From NCBI GenBank assembly GCA_964423615.1, contig CAYRFQ010000090.1, positions 1-32,987 of the forward strand: 32,987 nucleotides of DNA, written 5' to 3'. The notes beneath the pieces are model-generated. The model worked only from the letters and a program-made list of their open reading frames with translations, searched no databases and had not been told where the DNA came from. Position 1 is the first letter of the stretch. Every line of letters begins with the position of its first letter. Shown here piece after piece: positions 25,231 to 32,987 of this stretch. The DNA is from CAYRFQ01 sp964423615 (GTDB lineage: Bacteria; Planctomycetota; Planctomycetia; Gemmatales; Gemmataceae). The translations under genes were made by a program, and so were the position numbers.

Positions 25231-25629
25231 CGAACAGAAAACACGACTGGGATAGATTGACCGTCGTGGACGAAAAGCGAATACTGCGATTGTGATCCAA
25301 TATGGAAAGATCACGACTTGGAGGTCGATAAACGGAAACCCGCAACATTTGATTAGGCCCGACCTTTTCCCTGGAGAACACAACCAAACTCAAGGCAATT
25401 TGAGACCGTATGTTTGTGAAAGCGAGGCGGAACCTCGCCGTCATCGGCTCCCAGCTACATTCTCGTTAGCATGGATCTGAAGCGTTTTCTGGTCGGTACG
25501 CCATGGACGCACGGGAGAACCGTGAAAAGTTGCGATCTCAATCTGCACCTGGTTCGTGATCTCCAGAGAGAAACAAGTTCGAGACAAGTGTCTCGGCTCT
25601 GGTCGGAAAAGAGGGACGGAATAAGGGCG

Positions 25630-26673
25630 ATGGAAGAACATTTCCTTGGTTACTTGTTTAACTCCTTGGATACAGAGACCCATCAGGCCGTTGAGGCGCA
25701 TTTGCGGGAGAATCCTGCGGCGGCCCAACGACTCGAGAAGGTGCGAGAAGCTCTCTTACCGTTGTCGTGGGATAGCGAGTGCGAATTTCTCACTCCCCCC
25801 GCCAACTTGACCGAACGAACCTTGCAGTTGATCGATTCTCGACCGGCACGCAATCGAACCACTCCGGTTGTGCCCTTGCCGCCACCCAAGGAAGGCATGT
25901 TCGGGTGGGTCGTGCAACGGATCGATTTAGTAGTGGCCCTGGTCATTGTCGTTGCTTCCGCTGGGGCCTTTTTTCCCTGGCTGTATTCCGTCAAACAACT
26001 GAACGAACGGGTCCTGTGCCAACGGAATCTCCTCCTGATTTGTCGGGGCATCACAGCCTATCGCGACCAAGTCGGCCATTTTCCGAGTGTTGCGGAGGAG
26101 ACGTGGAAGGTCAAGTCTGGCACGAAGAAGCAACCCTGGAAAATACAGCCCGAGAAGCGGGTGGCGGGAATGGTGTTGCCGATGCTCGTCTACGGAGCGT
26201 TTCTGGAGTCGGGTTGTTCGTATTGTTGTCCTGCAGCTCCGCCAGGAACCCGAATCGCCTCTACCGAAGAGGTAAAAGACATGACTGCCAAGGATATGGC
26301 CCGAGATGAGTTCGCCGAGCAGGCCAAGCGAATCAGCCCGTGTTATGGATATTCGCTGGGATATCGAACGACCGCCGGAGGCAGCACAAAATACCTGGCG
26401 CCAGAGCCCGTCGCTGAACCAGCCGAGAGCATGGTCGCCCTTGTCTCGGACAGACCACCCGAAGGAACCCACCTGGCGAATATGAAAAACAGTCCTAACC
26501 ACGGCTGGGCTGGCCAAAACGTGGGCTACCAGGACGGTAGTGTCAAGTTTGCCAAATCGCGAACAGTCGGTATCAGTGGCGACGACATCTTCTTGAATTC
26601 CGAAGGGAAGATGGCCGCAGGGACCGACTCGCACGACACGGTCATCGGGTTTAGTGGGGCTACGCCTTGGTAA
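25630..26673 (+). CDS. Membrane anti-sigma-like protein fused to a DUF1559-type pseudopilin module
   Basis: A 347-residue membrane protein. I start it at ATG 25630 (MEEHFLGYLFNSLD), where the text becomes anti-sigma-like (ETHQAVEAHLRENPAAAQRLEKV); the frame is open to 25471. Residues 1-90 would be cytoplasmic and could bind the ECF sigma factor encoded upstream. They lack the HxxxCxxC zinc motif. A membrane helix lies at about 98-120. The segment VIVVASAGAFFPWLYSVKQ, then LCQRNLLLICRGITAYRD and QVGHFPS, aligns in order with the pilin helix and head of DUF1559 pseudopilins. The late NHGWAGQNVGYQDGSVKF (H291, D302, G303) matches their H-x-DG motif with one extra residue. No prepilin peptidase site is present. 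Anti-sigma function is inferred from position. Confidence 0.72.
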   Translation: MEEHFLGYLFNSLDTETHQAVEAHLRENPAAAQRLEKVREALLPLSWDSECEFLTPPANLTERTLQLIDSRPARNRTTPVVPLPPPKEGMFGWVVQRIDLVVALVIVVASAGAFFPWLYSVKQLNERVLCQRNLLLICRGITAYRDQVGHFPSVAEETWKVKSGTKKQPWKIQPEKRVAGMVLPMLVYGAFLESGCSYCCPAAPPGTRIASTEEVKDMTAKDMARDEFAEQAKRISPCYGYSLGYRTTAGGSTKYLAPEPVAEPAESMVALVSDRPPEGTHLANMKNSPNHGWAGQNVGYQDGSVKFAKSRTVGISGDDIFLNSEGKMAAGTDSHDTVIGFSGATPW

Positions 26674-27214
26674 ACCGATGATTGAAACTGCGCGAGTCCG
26701 TAAGAATGGCTTGCGTTTCAGGGATCTCAACTCTACCAAATCACTCTTTGCCCCACGCCGGAGCAGGTAATTCCTCCGTCGGCGTGCGTTCGGCAAACCA
26801 AACGACTTTCCATCTTTTTTTTCTTCTACGAAAAAAATTCCGCCTTTGCCGATTTTATGGGCTATAGTTCCCGCAGAACTACTTCCGTCTCACTCGAATG
26901 ACTATCTATCATTGCGCAAGCTTCAAGGCTTGGGTCCATCCTCCTCTTCTTGCCACAATGCAAGAATTTACGATCCAGTGTCTCATGGCTCACCCGTCTC
27001 GCGCGATGTTCGTGTGATTGTGGTTCTCACGTAGGACAAAAATCGAAATTCCAGTTTGCTTTGAATTGTTTCTGAATTCAATCTGCGAAGTCGTTGCGCG
27101 CGAGGGAAACTCGTCTTCATGCTCGTTCGTCTGAGTGTGTCAAGGCGAGAAGCCACTCGCGTGAAAACCGTGCTCTCATCATCTCAGTCGTTACTTCTTG
27201 TGGAGTCCTCGTTA
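26674..27214. other. Intergenic region upstream of the beta-helix kinase
   Basis: About 540 bases. A terminator-like hairpin lies at 26754-26786. A T-run at 26815-26822 and an A-run near 26831-26837 mark an AT-rich patch, and TATAGT at 26863-26868 is a possible -10 box without a clear -35. The stretch 27119-27214 is in frame with the kinase and may be its N-terminus if translation starts earlier. No other gene is evident. Confidence 0.45.
26754..26786. terminator. Hairpin after the anti-sigma-like gene
   Basis: CACGCCG (26754-26760) and CGGCGTG (26780-26786) form a perfect 7-base-pair stem, with GAG/CTC inside able to extend it after a small bulge. It lies about 80 bases past the stop codon. 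No U-run follows, so strength is uncertain. Confidence 0.45.
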
Positions 27215-30200
27215 ATGGTATCCCCGTCTACCTCTCCGGAACTGATGCATTTGTTGACCGAAAGTGAACTGATCGCCCCCAACCACATTACCCGAATTCG
27301 GGAACAGGTTTCCCGGACCAAAATCCTCAAGCACGATCCGAAGGCACTCGCCAAGGTTTTAGTTAAACAGTGTGTTCTCACCCCGTATCAGGCCAAGCTC
27401 CTGTTGGCTGGCGAGCCCAGAGGCTTTTTCATTGGAAAATACCGAATTCTGGATGTGCTTGGCGAAGGCGGAATGGGAAAGGTCTTTCTGGCCGAGCAGA
27501 CGAGTATGAAACGCCCGGTGGCTCTGAAACTACTCGAACTGAATGTGTTCACGGACAATTCGATTGCTGCCCGCTTCTATCGCGAAGCTCGGGCCGGAGC
27601 CAAACTTCGTCATCCAAACATCACCCAGGTCCACGACTTCGAGGAAGACTGCGACCATTGCTACATCGCGATGGAATTCATCGAAGGACTCAGCTTGCAG
27701 GAGGTGGTCCAGAAGACTGGGGCTGTCAACTACAAAAGAGCGGCTAACTTCATTTGTCAAGCAGCCGAAGGACTCCAACATGCCCACGAAGCGGGATTGA
27801 TCCACCGAGACGTCAAGCCCGGCAATCTGATGGTCGATACTAGCGGAAACTTGAAAGTCCTGGACCTTGGTCTTGTTTCGATCCCCGCGGACGCGGACCC
27901 TCTGACGTTGCATCAAAAAGACATCGTTCTGGGGACGGCTGATTACGTCGCTCCGGAGCAAGCCATGGATCCGCACCACGTAGATATCCGTGCTGATATT
28001 TACAGTCTCGGAGCCGTCTTTTATTTCATACTGACCGGAACCCTTCCGTTCCCCGGAAAATCCATCGCCAAGAAACTCCTTGCTCACCAAACTCTCGAAC
28101 CCCAACCGATCCGTGAATTGGTTCCAGAAGTCCCTCGAAAGCTTCAGGCCATCGTGCAAAAAATGATGGCCAAGGACCCAGACGAACGTTTCCAAACGCC
28201 CGGCGAAGTCAGTCGTGCGGTCCGGGCGTTTGCCAAATCGGCGAACCCCCCTTACGACTTGTCTTTGGTCAAACACACTCGAAACACAATCGACAAGTAT
28301 CTCAAATACAGCGGTGGCGATCCGGCCTCTTCGGATCGGATGAAAAAACCAGCCAACAAGGATCGTTCGCTCGCAATGCCCCATAACACGCCTGCGGTGA
28401 GAACGTCTCGATCCGAAGACCGAGACGCAGGTGAACTTCGAACCGAATCTGCGCGGTCGGAGAGGTATTACGACGATTCGCCAGAGCGAGACCGACGAGG
28501 AAACACAGCCACAAGGGAGAAACTCAAAAAGAAGGCCTCGCACCCCGCGAGGGATGCGGAGCTCGAAGCACTTACCGACACAGACGCTGGACCAAGAACG
28601 TTAGCGATGATCCGTGCGGGACGACGACCGGAGAAGGAATTCGAGGAGGAATACACTAACAATCGTAACGACGATCGCTCGAGTCCCAGGGTGAAGAAGA
28701 AAAAGAAACTGAACGCGAAAGCGTCCAAAACCCTTGCCCTCTGCTTGGGCGCGGTCGGGAGCATTGTTGCGATCGGCGTGGTGGTCGCGGGAATCATTCT
28801 GGGCACAATGGGGGCCGGCCAACCACCCGTTGCTGGGAATCCTGCGGGGAAACATCAAGTCAAACAGATTGTGCTCGGCCAACACAAAAATCCCGACGCC
28901 ATCAAGAACGCCATCCACAAGGTTCGAAAGCAAGGACGAATCGTGTTGCGTCCCCAAAGGGGGGGATGGCATGCGGATAGGCTCATGATTGCGAAGAATC
29001 GGCTGGTCAACAAAGGGGAATTTACGATCACCGGCGAAGGACGCGATGTGGTCTTGGTCCGAAGGGATAATGGCCCCATCTTCCACATCAACAACGCCAA
29101 TCATTTTGTCGTGGAAAACGTCATACTTGATGGACAAGGTCGAGTTGGTCCTCTCGTGGAAATCCATGGGCAAGCTGCCGGAGTGATTTTCCGAAACGTA
29201 ACGATCCGAAATGTCCAGGGGATCGCGGTCAAGTTCGTCAATGCTCAGGGGCAACCAGAACGGCCCATCCGGTTCGTAAACACGACCTTCGAACGAATTT
29301 TTGGGAAAGGCACGACGGCCGTCGCGTTTCGGTCTCAGAGTTCCGGTGATCGAACAATCCATGTTTCGTTCGTGGGTTGTCGGTTCGTTGGGAGTTGGAG
29401 CACGGCGATGCTGTTTGGCCAGCCAGTCGATTCGGTCCTGGTTCAAGACACCGTATTCTCCGGATCGACCAGAGGCATCCGGTTTGCTCCAGAAGTCCTC
29501 GAACGCCGACGCAGAGACATCAAGCCAATTAAAAGTTGGAAGATCTCACAGTGGTGGACGGACGACGAATTCCCGGACTTTGCCCCCAATCAAGGGGCCT
29601 CGGCCCAAAAGGCCTTCAATGGCAAGACGGTCTACTCGGACAGCGGATACGTCGATCTTTTTAAGCACATCGGCAAGGCCCACGAAAAGTCCGTCTTGTG
29701 TTATCATAAATTCAACTCGAAAACGCCCGGACCCCGAAGAATCTTTGTCGGGTGCGACGACGAAGCGACTATTTGGGTCAACGGCCAGAAAGTCTTCGAA
29801 CACCTGGGACATCAGGGATGTATGCCCCAAGAATTCACGACCGTAGCGACCTTCCGTCGTGGAGTCAACCACGTGTGGCTCAAGGCAAAGAACGGGCAAT
29901 CGGGATCGGGCTTCGTCATCCATGTTGCCAAGGATTACCTGCCTTTGACTACTCCTGACTGGCGTAACGTCACGATCCGAAACAACACCTTCGAGAACAT
30001 CGACCGAGCGATTACGGTGGGAGCGCCTCCGACCCAGGAAACACTGATTCGGGTGATTCAGAATCAGTTCCAACGGCCACTCCATTACCCGATCCAGGTT
30101 CTCAAGTCGAACACCGAACCACTCCGACCTGGAACAGTCGTTGCCGGGAATAACATCAGCCACCACAAAGGGCCTTACCGAGACCAAGCATCCGATGCTC

Positions 30201-30229
30201 TCGTCTCCGAGTTGATCGGGCTGAAGTGA
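27215..30229 (+). CDS. Ser/Thr kinase fused to an extracellular beta-helix with inserted beta-sandwich
   Basis: A receptor-like kinase of 1004 residues from ATG 27215, chosen for GGAG (27202-27205) at nine bases; the frame is open to ATG 27119. A helical N-terminal segment (LTESELIAPNHITRI) leads into the kinase (about residues 75-345): GEGGMGKVFLAE, K105 in VALKLL, HRDVKPGNLM with D199, then DLGL (D217) where DFG is usual, and APEQAMDP. A long polar linker (about 345-500) ends in KKKKK before one membrane helix (about 505-530). Outside are parallel beta-helix repeats (FHINNANHFVVENVILDG, GVIFRNVTIRNVQG, VSFVGCRFVGS). A sandwich insert follows (about 775-910: RIFVGCDDEATIWVNGQKVFEH, GVNHVWLKAK), then more helix turns (NVTIRNNTFENIDRAI). 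Ligand unknown; a glycan is plausible because both outer modules resemble carbohydrate-active folds. Confidence 0.9.
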   Translation: MVSPSTSPELMHLLTESELIAPNHITRIREQVSRTKILKHDPKALAKVLVKQCVLTPYQAKLLLAGEPRGFFIGKYRILDVLGEGGMGKVFLAEQTSMKRPVALKLLELNVFTDNSIAARFYREARAGAKLRHPNITQVHDFEEDCDHCYIAMEFIEGLSLQEVVQKTGAVNYKRAANFICQAAEGLQHAHEAGLIHRDVKPGNLMVDTSGNLKVLDLGLVSIPADADPLTLHQKDIVLGTADYVAPEQAMDPHHVDIRADIYSLGAVFYFILTGTLPFPGKSIAKKLLAHQTLEPQPIRELVPEVPRKLQAIVQKMMAKDPDERFQTPGEVSRAVRAFAKSANPPYDLSLVKHTRNTIDKYLKYSGGDPASSDRMKKPANKDRSLAMPHNTPAVRTSRSEDRDAGELRTESARSERYYDDSPERDRRGNTATREKLKKKASHPARDAELEALTDTDAGPRTLAMIRAGRRPEKEFEEEYTNNRNDDRSSPRVKKKKKLNAKASKTLALCLGAVGSIVAIGVVVAGIILGTMGAGQPPVAGNPAGKHQVKQIVLGQHKNPDAIKNAIHKVRKQGRIVLRPQRGGWHADRLMIAKNRLVNKGEFTITGEGRDVVLVRRDNGPIFHINNANHFVVENVILDGQGRVGPLVEIHGQAAGVIFRNVTIRNVQGIAVKFVNAQGQPERPIRFVNTTFERIFGKGTTAVAFRSQSSGDRTIHVSFVGCRFVGSWSTAMLFGQPVDSVLVQDTVFSGSTRGIRFAPEVLERRRRDIKPIKSWKISQWWTDDEFPDFAPNQGASAQKAFNGKTVYSDSGYVDLFKHIGKAHEKSVLCYHKFNSKTPGPRRIFVGCDDEATIWVNGQKVFEHLGHQGCMPQEFTTVATFRRGVNHVWLKAKNGQSGSGFVIHVAKDYLPLTTPDWRNVTIRNNTFENIDRAITVGAPPTQETLIRVIQNQFQRPLHYPIQVLKSNTEPLRPGTVVAGNNISHHKGPYRDQASDALVSELIGLK

Positions 30230-30343
30230 TCGGCTGTGACGATCCTGTAAGAATCGGGAGAAAGACTTGACTTCGTGCAAGAAATCGAGGATGGCTGAGA
30301 GTACGAAAAAAAGAAATTCAAGCTCCAGCCTCCTTCGAGTCCA

Positions 30344-31735
30344 ATGCAACCCCTCGTCATACTCAACACCCTCGGCTTGCCGTGTCGACTTCTAAACCAC
30401 GCACCCAAACTCCAGGCTCTCGCGAATTCCGGTTGGAGTCGACCCATACGGGAAATGCTTCCCGCGTTGACTTGCACCGCCCAAGCGACGATGCTCACCG
30501 GGAAGCCAACCGACCAACACGGCATTGTTGGAAACGGTTGGTATTGGCGTGAAACGGGCGAAGTGCGTTTCTGGCTCCAGTCCAATCGGCTGATCCAAGG
30601 CGAGCCGCTCTACCAAACCGCCAAAAAACTGGCCGAGCAACAGGGCCAATCATTTCGGTGTGCGAAACTGTTCTGGTGGTTCAACCAGGGGGCTGACGTT
30701 GATATCAGCGTCACGCCCAAACCCCACTACGGTTCCGACGGCAACAAAGTTTTCGACATCACTGGGACACCAGACGGTCTCAGCGAGCAACTCCAACGAG
30801 AGTTGGGACCATTTCCCTTTCACACGTTCTGGGGACCGATGGCAGGGTTCCCCTCGACACGTTGGATTGGGGAATGCGCCGCCAACGTCTTGAAAAACCA
30901 CATACCCGACCTGACACTCGTGTATCTGCCACACCTCGACTACGATACCCAACGGGAAAATCCCAAACAATGCAACTGGGCCAAGCTCGTTGGTGAACTC
31001 GACGAAGCGTGCGCTCCGGTGCTCGACGTCGCCAAGGAAATTGGTGCTCGTGTTTGGGTGGTGAACGAGTACACGCACATTCCCGTCAGCTCCGCGGTCT
31101 ACCCGAATCGTGAACTGCGGAAGGCCGGGTTTCTTCAAGTCCGGAATGGTCCCTTTGGCGAGATGCTCGACACGTTCAACAGCCGAGCCTTCGCCGTGTG
31201 TGATCATCAGGTTGCTCACGTTTACGTTCGACAACCCAACGATATCGAGCCAGTCCGCGAAACGTTAGGGCAAGTCAACGGTGTGGCAACCATCTATGCA
31301 GGAGAACAAAGGAGTGAAGTTCACTTGAATCATCACAGGTCGGGCGAGTTGGTCGTCTTCTCGAGGCCGGATGCTTGGTTCGCCTACCCTTATTGGCTCG
31401 ACGACAAGAAGGCTCCCGACTTTGCACGGACGGTCAACATCCACGCCAAGCCGGGTTACGATCCATGCGAATTGTTCTTCGACCCGCAATTACTCTGGCC
31501 AAAAGGACGGGCCATGTGGCGGTTGATTCAAAAGAAGATGGGCTTCCGGACGTTGTTCGACGTTGTCCCACTCGACACCCGTTTGGTTCGGGGGAGCCAC
31601 GGTTTGTTGATGGAAAAGCAAGAAGATCGGCCCGTGATGATCGGCGATGGACCTGCCCCCGAAGCCAACGAAGTTCCGATGACTGGCGTGAAAGAGATGG
31701 TGTTGGCCACGTTGGGATTGTCGGAGAGCGAATAA
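30344..31735 (+). CDS. Alkaline phosphatase superfamily protein (NPP/EboF-like)
   Basis: A 463-residue cytoplasmic protein of the nucleotide pyrophosphatase/phosphodiesterase-like group, recognised by VILNTLGLPCRLL at the start, PALTCTAQATMLTGKPTDQHGIVGNGWY, CAKLFWWF, LTLVYLPHLDYDTQ, DHQVAHVYV, PDFARTVNIHAKPGYDP and RGSHGLLM. The family includes EboF-type proteins of terpenoid-precursor trafficking clusters, but no other ebo genes are seen here. T43 aligns with the nucleophile. Several canonical zinc ligands look replaced: Leu for the first Asp (LGL), Gln for the His after LDYD (D199), and EY (242-243) for the Asp-His pair; H419 in GSHG is kept. Activity is therefore uncertain. The start is set by family text, since no Shine-Dalgarno is seen. 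Confidence 0.85.
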   Translation: MQPLVILNTLGLPCRLLNHAPKLQALANSGWSRPIREMLPALTCTAQATMLTGKPTDQHGIVGNGWYWRETGEVRFWLQSNRLIQGEPLYQTAKKLAEQQGQSFRCAKLFWWFNQGADVDISVTPKPHYGSDGNKVFDITGTPDGLSEQLQRELGPFPFHTFWGPMAGFPSTRWIGECAANVLKNHIPDLTLVYLPHLDYDTQRENPKQCNWAKLVGELDEACAPVLDVAKEIGARVWVVNEYTHIPVSSAVYPNRELRKAGFLQVRNGPFGEMLDTFNSRAFAVCDHQVAHVYVRQPNDIEPVRETLGQVNGVATIYAGEQRSEVHLNHHRSGELVVFSRPDAWFAYPYWLDDKKAPDFARTVNIHAKPGYDPCELFFDPQLLWPKGRAMWRLIQKKMGFRTLFDVVPLDTRLVRGSHGLLMEKQEDRPVMIGDGPAPEANEVPMTGVKEMVLATLGLSESE

Positions 31736-31793
31736 GCCCAACGCAGCGATCCAAGACCGATCTTGTAAAAGTCTGATTGGTTGAACAAGACTG

Positions 31794-32516
31794 TTATTTG
31801 TTGGCCAACATCTGGTTGTGCATCTCTTGCATCTCCTCGTACTCGCTTTGGAGGTCGGGATTCTCGCCAGCTCGGGATTGAAGTTCTTCGAGATAGGACT
31901 TGGTCTTGAACTTGGCCATCCACACTTCGAACTCGTTGGCTCCTTTTCGCTTCCGCTTCAGCAATTGGCCTTTGGCCACAACGCCTTCGCCGACTGGATA
32001 CTTGCCGTTATACACTTCCAACACCAACTCCCATGTCAACGGTCCTTCATGGTGGACCTTCGGAATATCGAGGTGTCCGAAATGATCGCGGAAATCAGTG
32101 GGTGGGACAAATCCTGAATTCGGTAAGTAGACATCAAAGAGCTTCACATCGAGCGTATCCCCATGTGCGTGAAGACCCGCGAATGTGTTCTTGCCGAAAT
32201 ATTCACAAAAGGCAATGAGTTCTTTGGCATTGCGAAACTCCTTGTGCTGACGAGCGATTGCCAAGATATCGTCGGCGTATTTCTCCTGGAAACGCGTCCA
32301 CGCTGGCCCAAACAGTTTGTGGTCGGGAGTCAATGGATAGCGACGTGTACCATATTCCTTCCATCCCTCGGATTGATGCCAGAGGAAATACAAGTTCGAT
32401 CCGTCGTGCTTCTCGAACAACAGACACGATTCACCAATGTACTGGGCTTGCGGCCCGTCAATCGAAGGGTAGCGGAAAGGAATGCGTTTATTTTGAGGTT
32501 GACGGCGTTTTGCCAT
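31794..32516 (-). CDS. RNA-ligase-like nucleotidyltransferase
   Basis: A 240-residue protein with the motifs of the ATP-dependent ligase/capping superfamily, probably an RNA ligase (RNA_ligase/Rnl2-like). Motif I is EKHDGSN (35-41) with the adenylated lysine K36. CEYFGKNTFAG (104-114) and LFDVYL (126-131) fit motifs III/IIIa, EGVVAK (177-182) is motif IV, and WMAKFKTKSY (199-208) is motif V with K202 and K204. The ATG at 32516 is chosen because AGGAG lies nine bases upstream; the frame extends to 32702, but the extra 62 residues are not family-like. There is no OB-fold domain, so it is a minimal enzyme. It probably seals or repairs RNA. Polynucleotide kinase or RtcB partners are not in the window. 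It converges with the phosphatase-like gene. Confidence 0.87.
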   Translation of the reverse strand: MAKRRQPQNKRIPFRYPSIDGPQAQYIGESCLLFEKHDGSNLYFLWHQSEGWKEYGTRRYPLTPDHKLFGPAWTRFQEKYADDILAIARQHKEFRNAKELIAFCEYFGKNTFAGLHAHGDTLDVKLFDVYLPNSGFVPPTDFRDHFGHLDIPKVHHEGPLTWELVLEVYNGKYPVGEGVVAKGQLLKRKRKGANEFEVWMAKFKTKSYLEELQSRAGENPDLQSEYEEMQEMHNQMLANK

Positions 32517-32987
32517 CTGTGGATTCTCCTGGAAAGAGGTTCGTCCACGCAAGCGATTGTGCCGTTGGGAAGCGAAATGAATTGAGCCGACTCGACCCAA
32601 AGCGTGAGGAGGCCGGACCAATGTCCACCCTACGAAAAGCCCTTTGCAAGCTCTCAAGAATTTCCGGAACGGCAACCCGAGCGTGGAACTGTGTGTGGAC
32701 ATCGTCCTACGACGTCTGGGAAACGCGCACGACGTTTGTTACAAATCAACAGTTTCGCTCACGGATGGGATCAGGAAATCAGAGCATTACAACACCTGGG
32801 ATTTCTTTGAAGAGACCTTTTGGAAATGAGATATTCTACGGCCACCAGAGTAGACAGCGTGGCATGAGGCGAGGTTCACATCTCAATCTGTTGATTTTGG
32901 AATAGTTGGGGGAGAAGCTCAAACGAAGTGCCCCTTAGTACTACAGCGCGAGGTCTTGCTTTCTGGTGCTCCTTAACTCCTACAATC
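32517..32987. other. Right-end region without a recognisable gene
   Basis: The 471 bases upstream of the RNA-ligase gene should carry its promoter on the minus strand. Open frames here on both strands have no family-like text. I see no RNA gene, repeat or terminator I can support. Confidence 0.4.

Larger units (their letters stand above)
24957..25629. other. Repeat-filled gap between sigma and anti-sigma-like genes
   Basis: A gap of 673 bases that holds repeat copy B (25029-25130) and a cluster of palindromes (25136-25230). The stretch 25471-25629 is in frame with the next gene but has no Shine-Dalgarno at its first ATG and no family-like text. Near 24979 the sequence GCGATTAGCGTAAACCC loosely resembles 24065-24080, a hint of another dispersed motif. 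Confidence 0.55.

Noticed and set aside
25927..26796. Minus-strand open frame of 289 codons opposite the anti-sigma-like gene
   Set aside because: Shadow frame; the plus strand carries the readable pseudopilin-like motifs.
27530..28543. Minus-strand open frame of 337 codons inside the beta-helix kinase gene
   Set aside because: It mirrors the conserved kinase motifs on the other strand and shows no domain of its own.
32258..32905. Plus-strand open frame of 215 codons at the right end
   Set aside because: About 40% overlaps the RNA-ligase gene in antisense; low-complexity basic composition and no Shine-Dalgarno.

Overview
The window looks like a chromosomal segment of a planctomycete, probably of the Gemmataceae type. 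That placement is inferred from gene content only. It carries the secreted DUF1549/DUF1553, DUF1501 and PPC-domain proteins that are typical of the phylum. It also has three Hanks-type Ser/Thr kinases with large extra domains (TPR, CACHE sensor, beta-helix), a formylglycine-generating enzyme, an ECF sigma factor with a DUF1559-like partner, and a cohesin/dockerin-type surface-protein fragment. No rRNA, tRNA, CRISPR array or intact insertion sequence was seen.

Layout. 1-2917 (minus) is a membrane-anchored Ser/Thr kinase with a C-terminal TPR array that runs off the left edge. 3418-12695 (mostly plus) holds the DUF1549/DUF1553 protein, the Tat-exported DUF1501 protein and a PPC-domain secreted protein. 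Between them lie a small conserved hypothetical (minus), a TerB-like protein, thiol peroxidase and an Rpn-type nuclease. 12923-15118 is a CACHE-domain receptor kinase, convergent with a secreted formylglycine-generating enzyme (15130-16281, minus). A small integral membrane protein, a DUF4254 protein (minus), an amidase and a SulP transporter follow. 21647-24341 contains the cohesin/dockerin fragment (minus), a secreted glutamine-amidotransferase-like protein and a long hairpin-rich noncoding stretch. 24342-26673 encodes an ECF sigma factor and a membrane protein that looks like an anti-sigma/pseudopilin fusion, separated by a repeat-filled gap. 27215-30229 is a kinase with a predicted extracellular beta-helix, 30344-31735 an alkaline-phosphatase-superfamily protein, and 31794-32516 (minus) an RNA-ligase-like nucleotidyltransferase.

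Functional themes are envelope-spanning signalling (three kinases plus a sigma/anti-sigma pair), export of large secreted proteins by Sec and Tat, and sulfur-related chemistry (SulP, FGE, Tpx). The most unusual items are the kinase/beta-helix/beta-sandwich receptor, the anti-sigma/pseudopilin fusion, an approximately 103-bp dispersed intergenic repeat present twice, a cluster of REP-like palindromes, and an alkaline-phosphatase-fold protein whose canonical metal ligands appear replaced. All calls come from reading the sequence; no database search was run.
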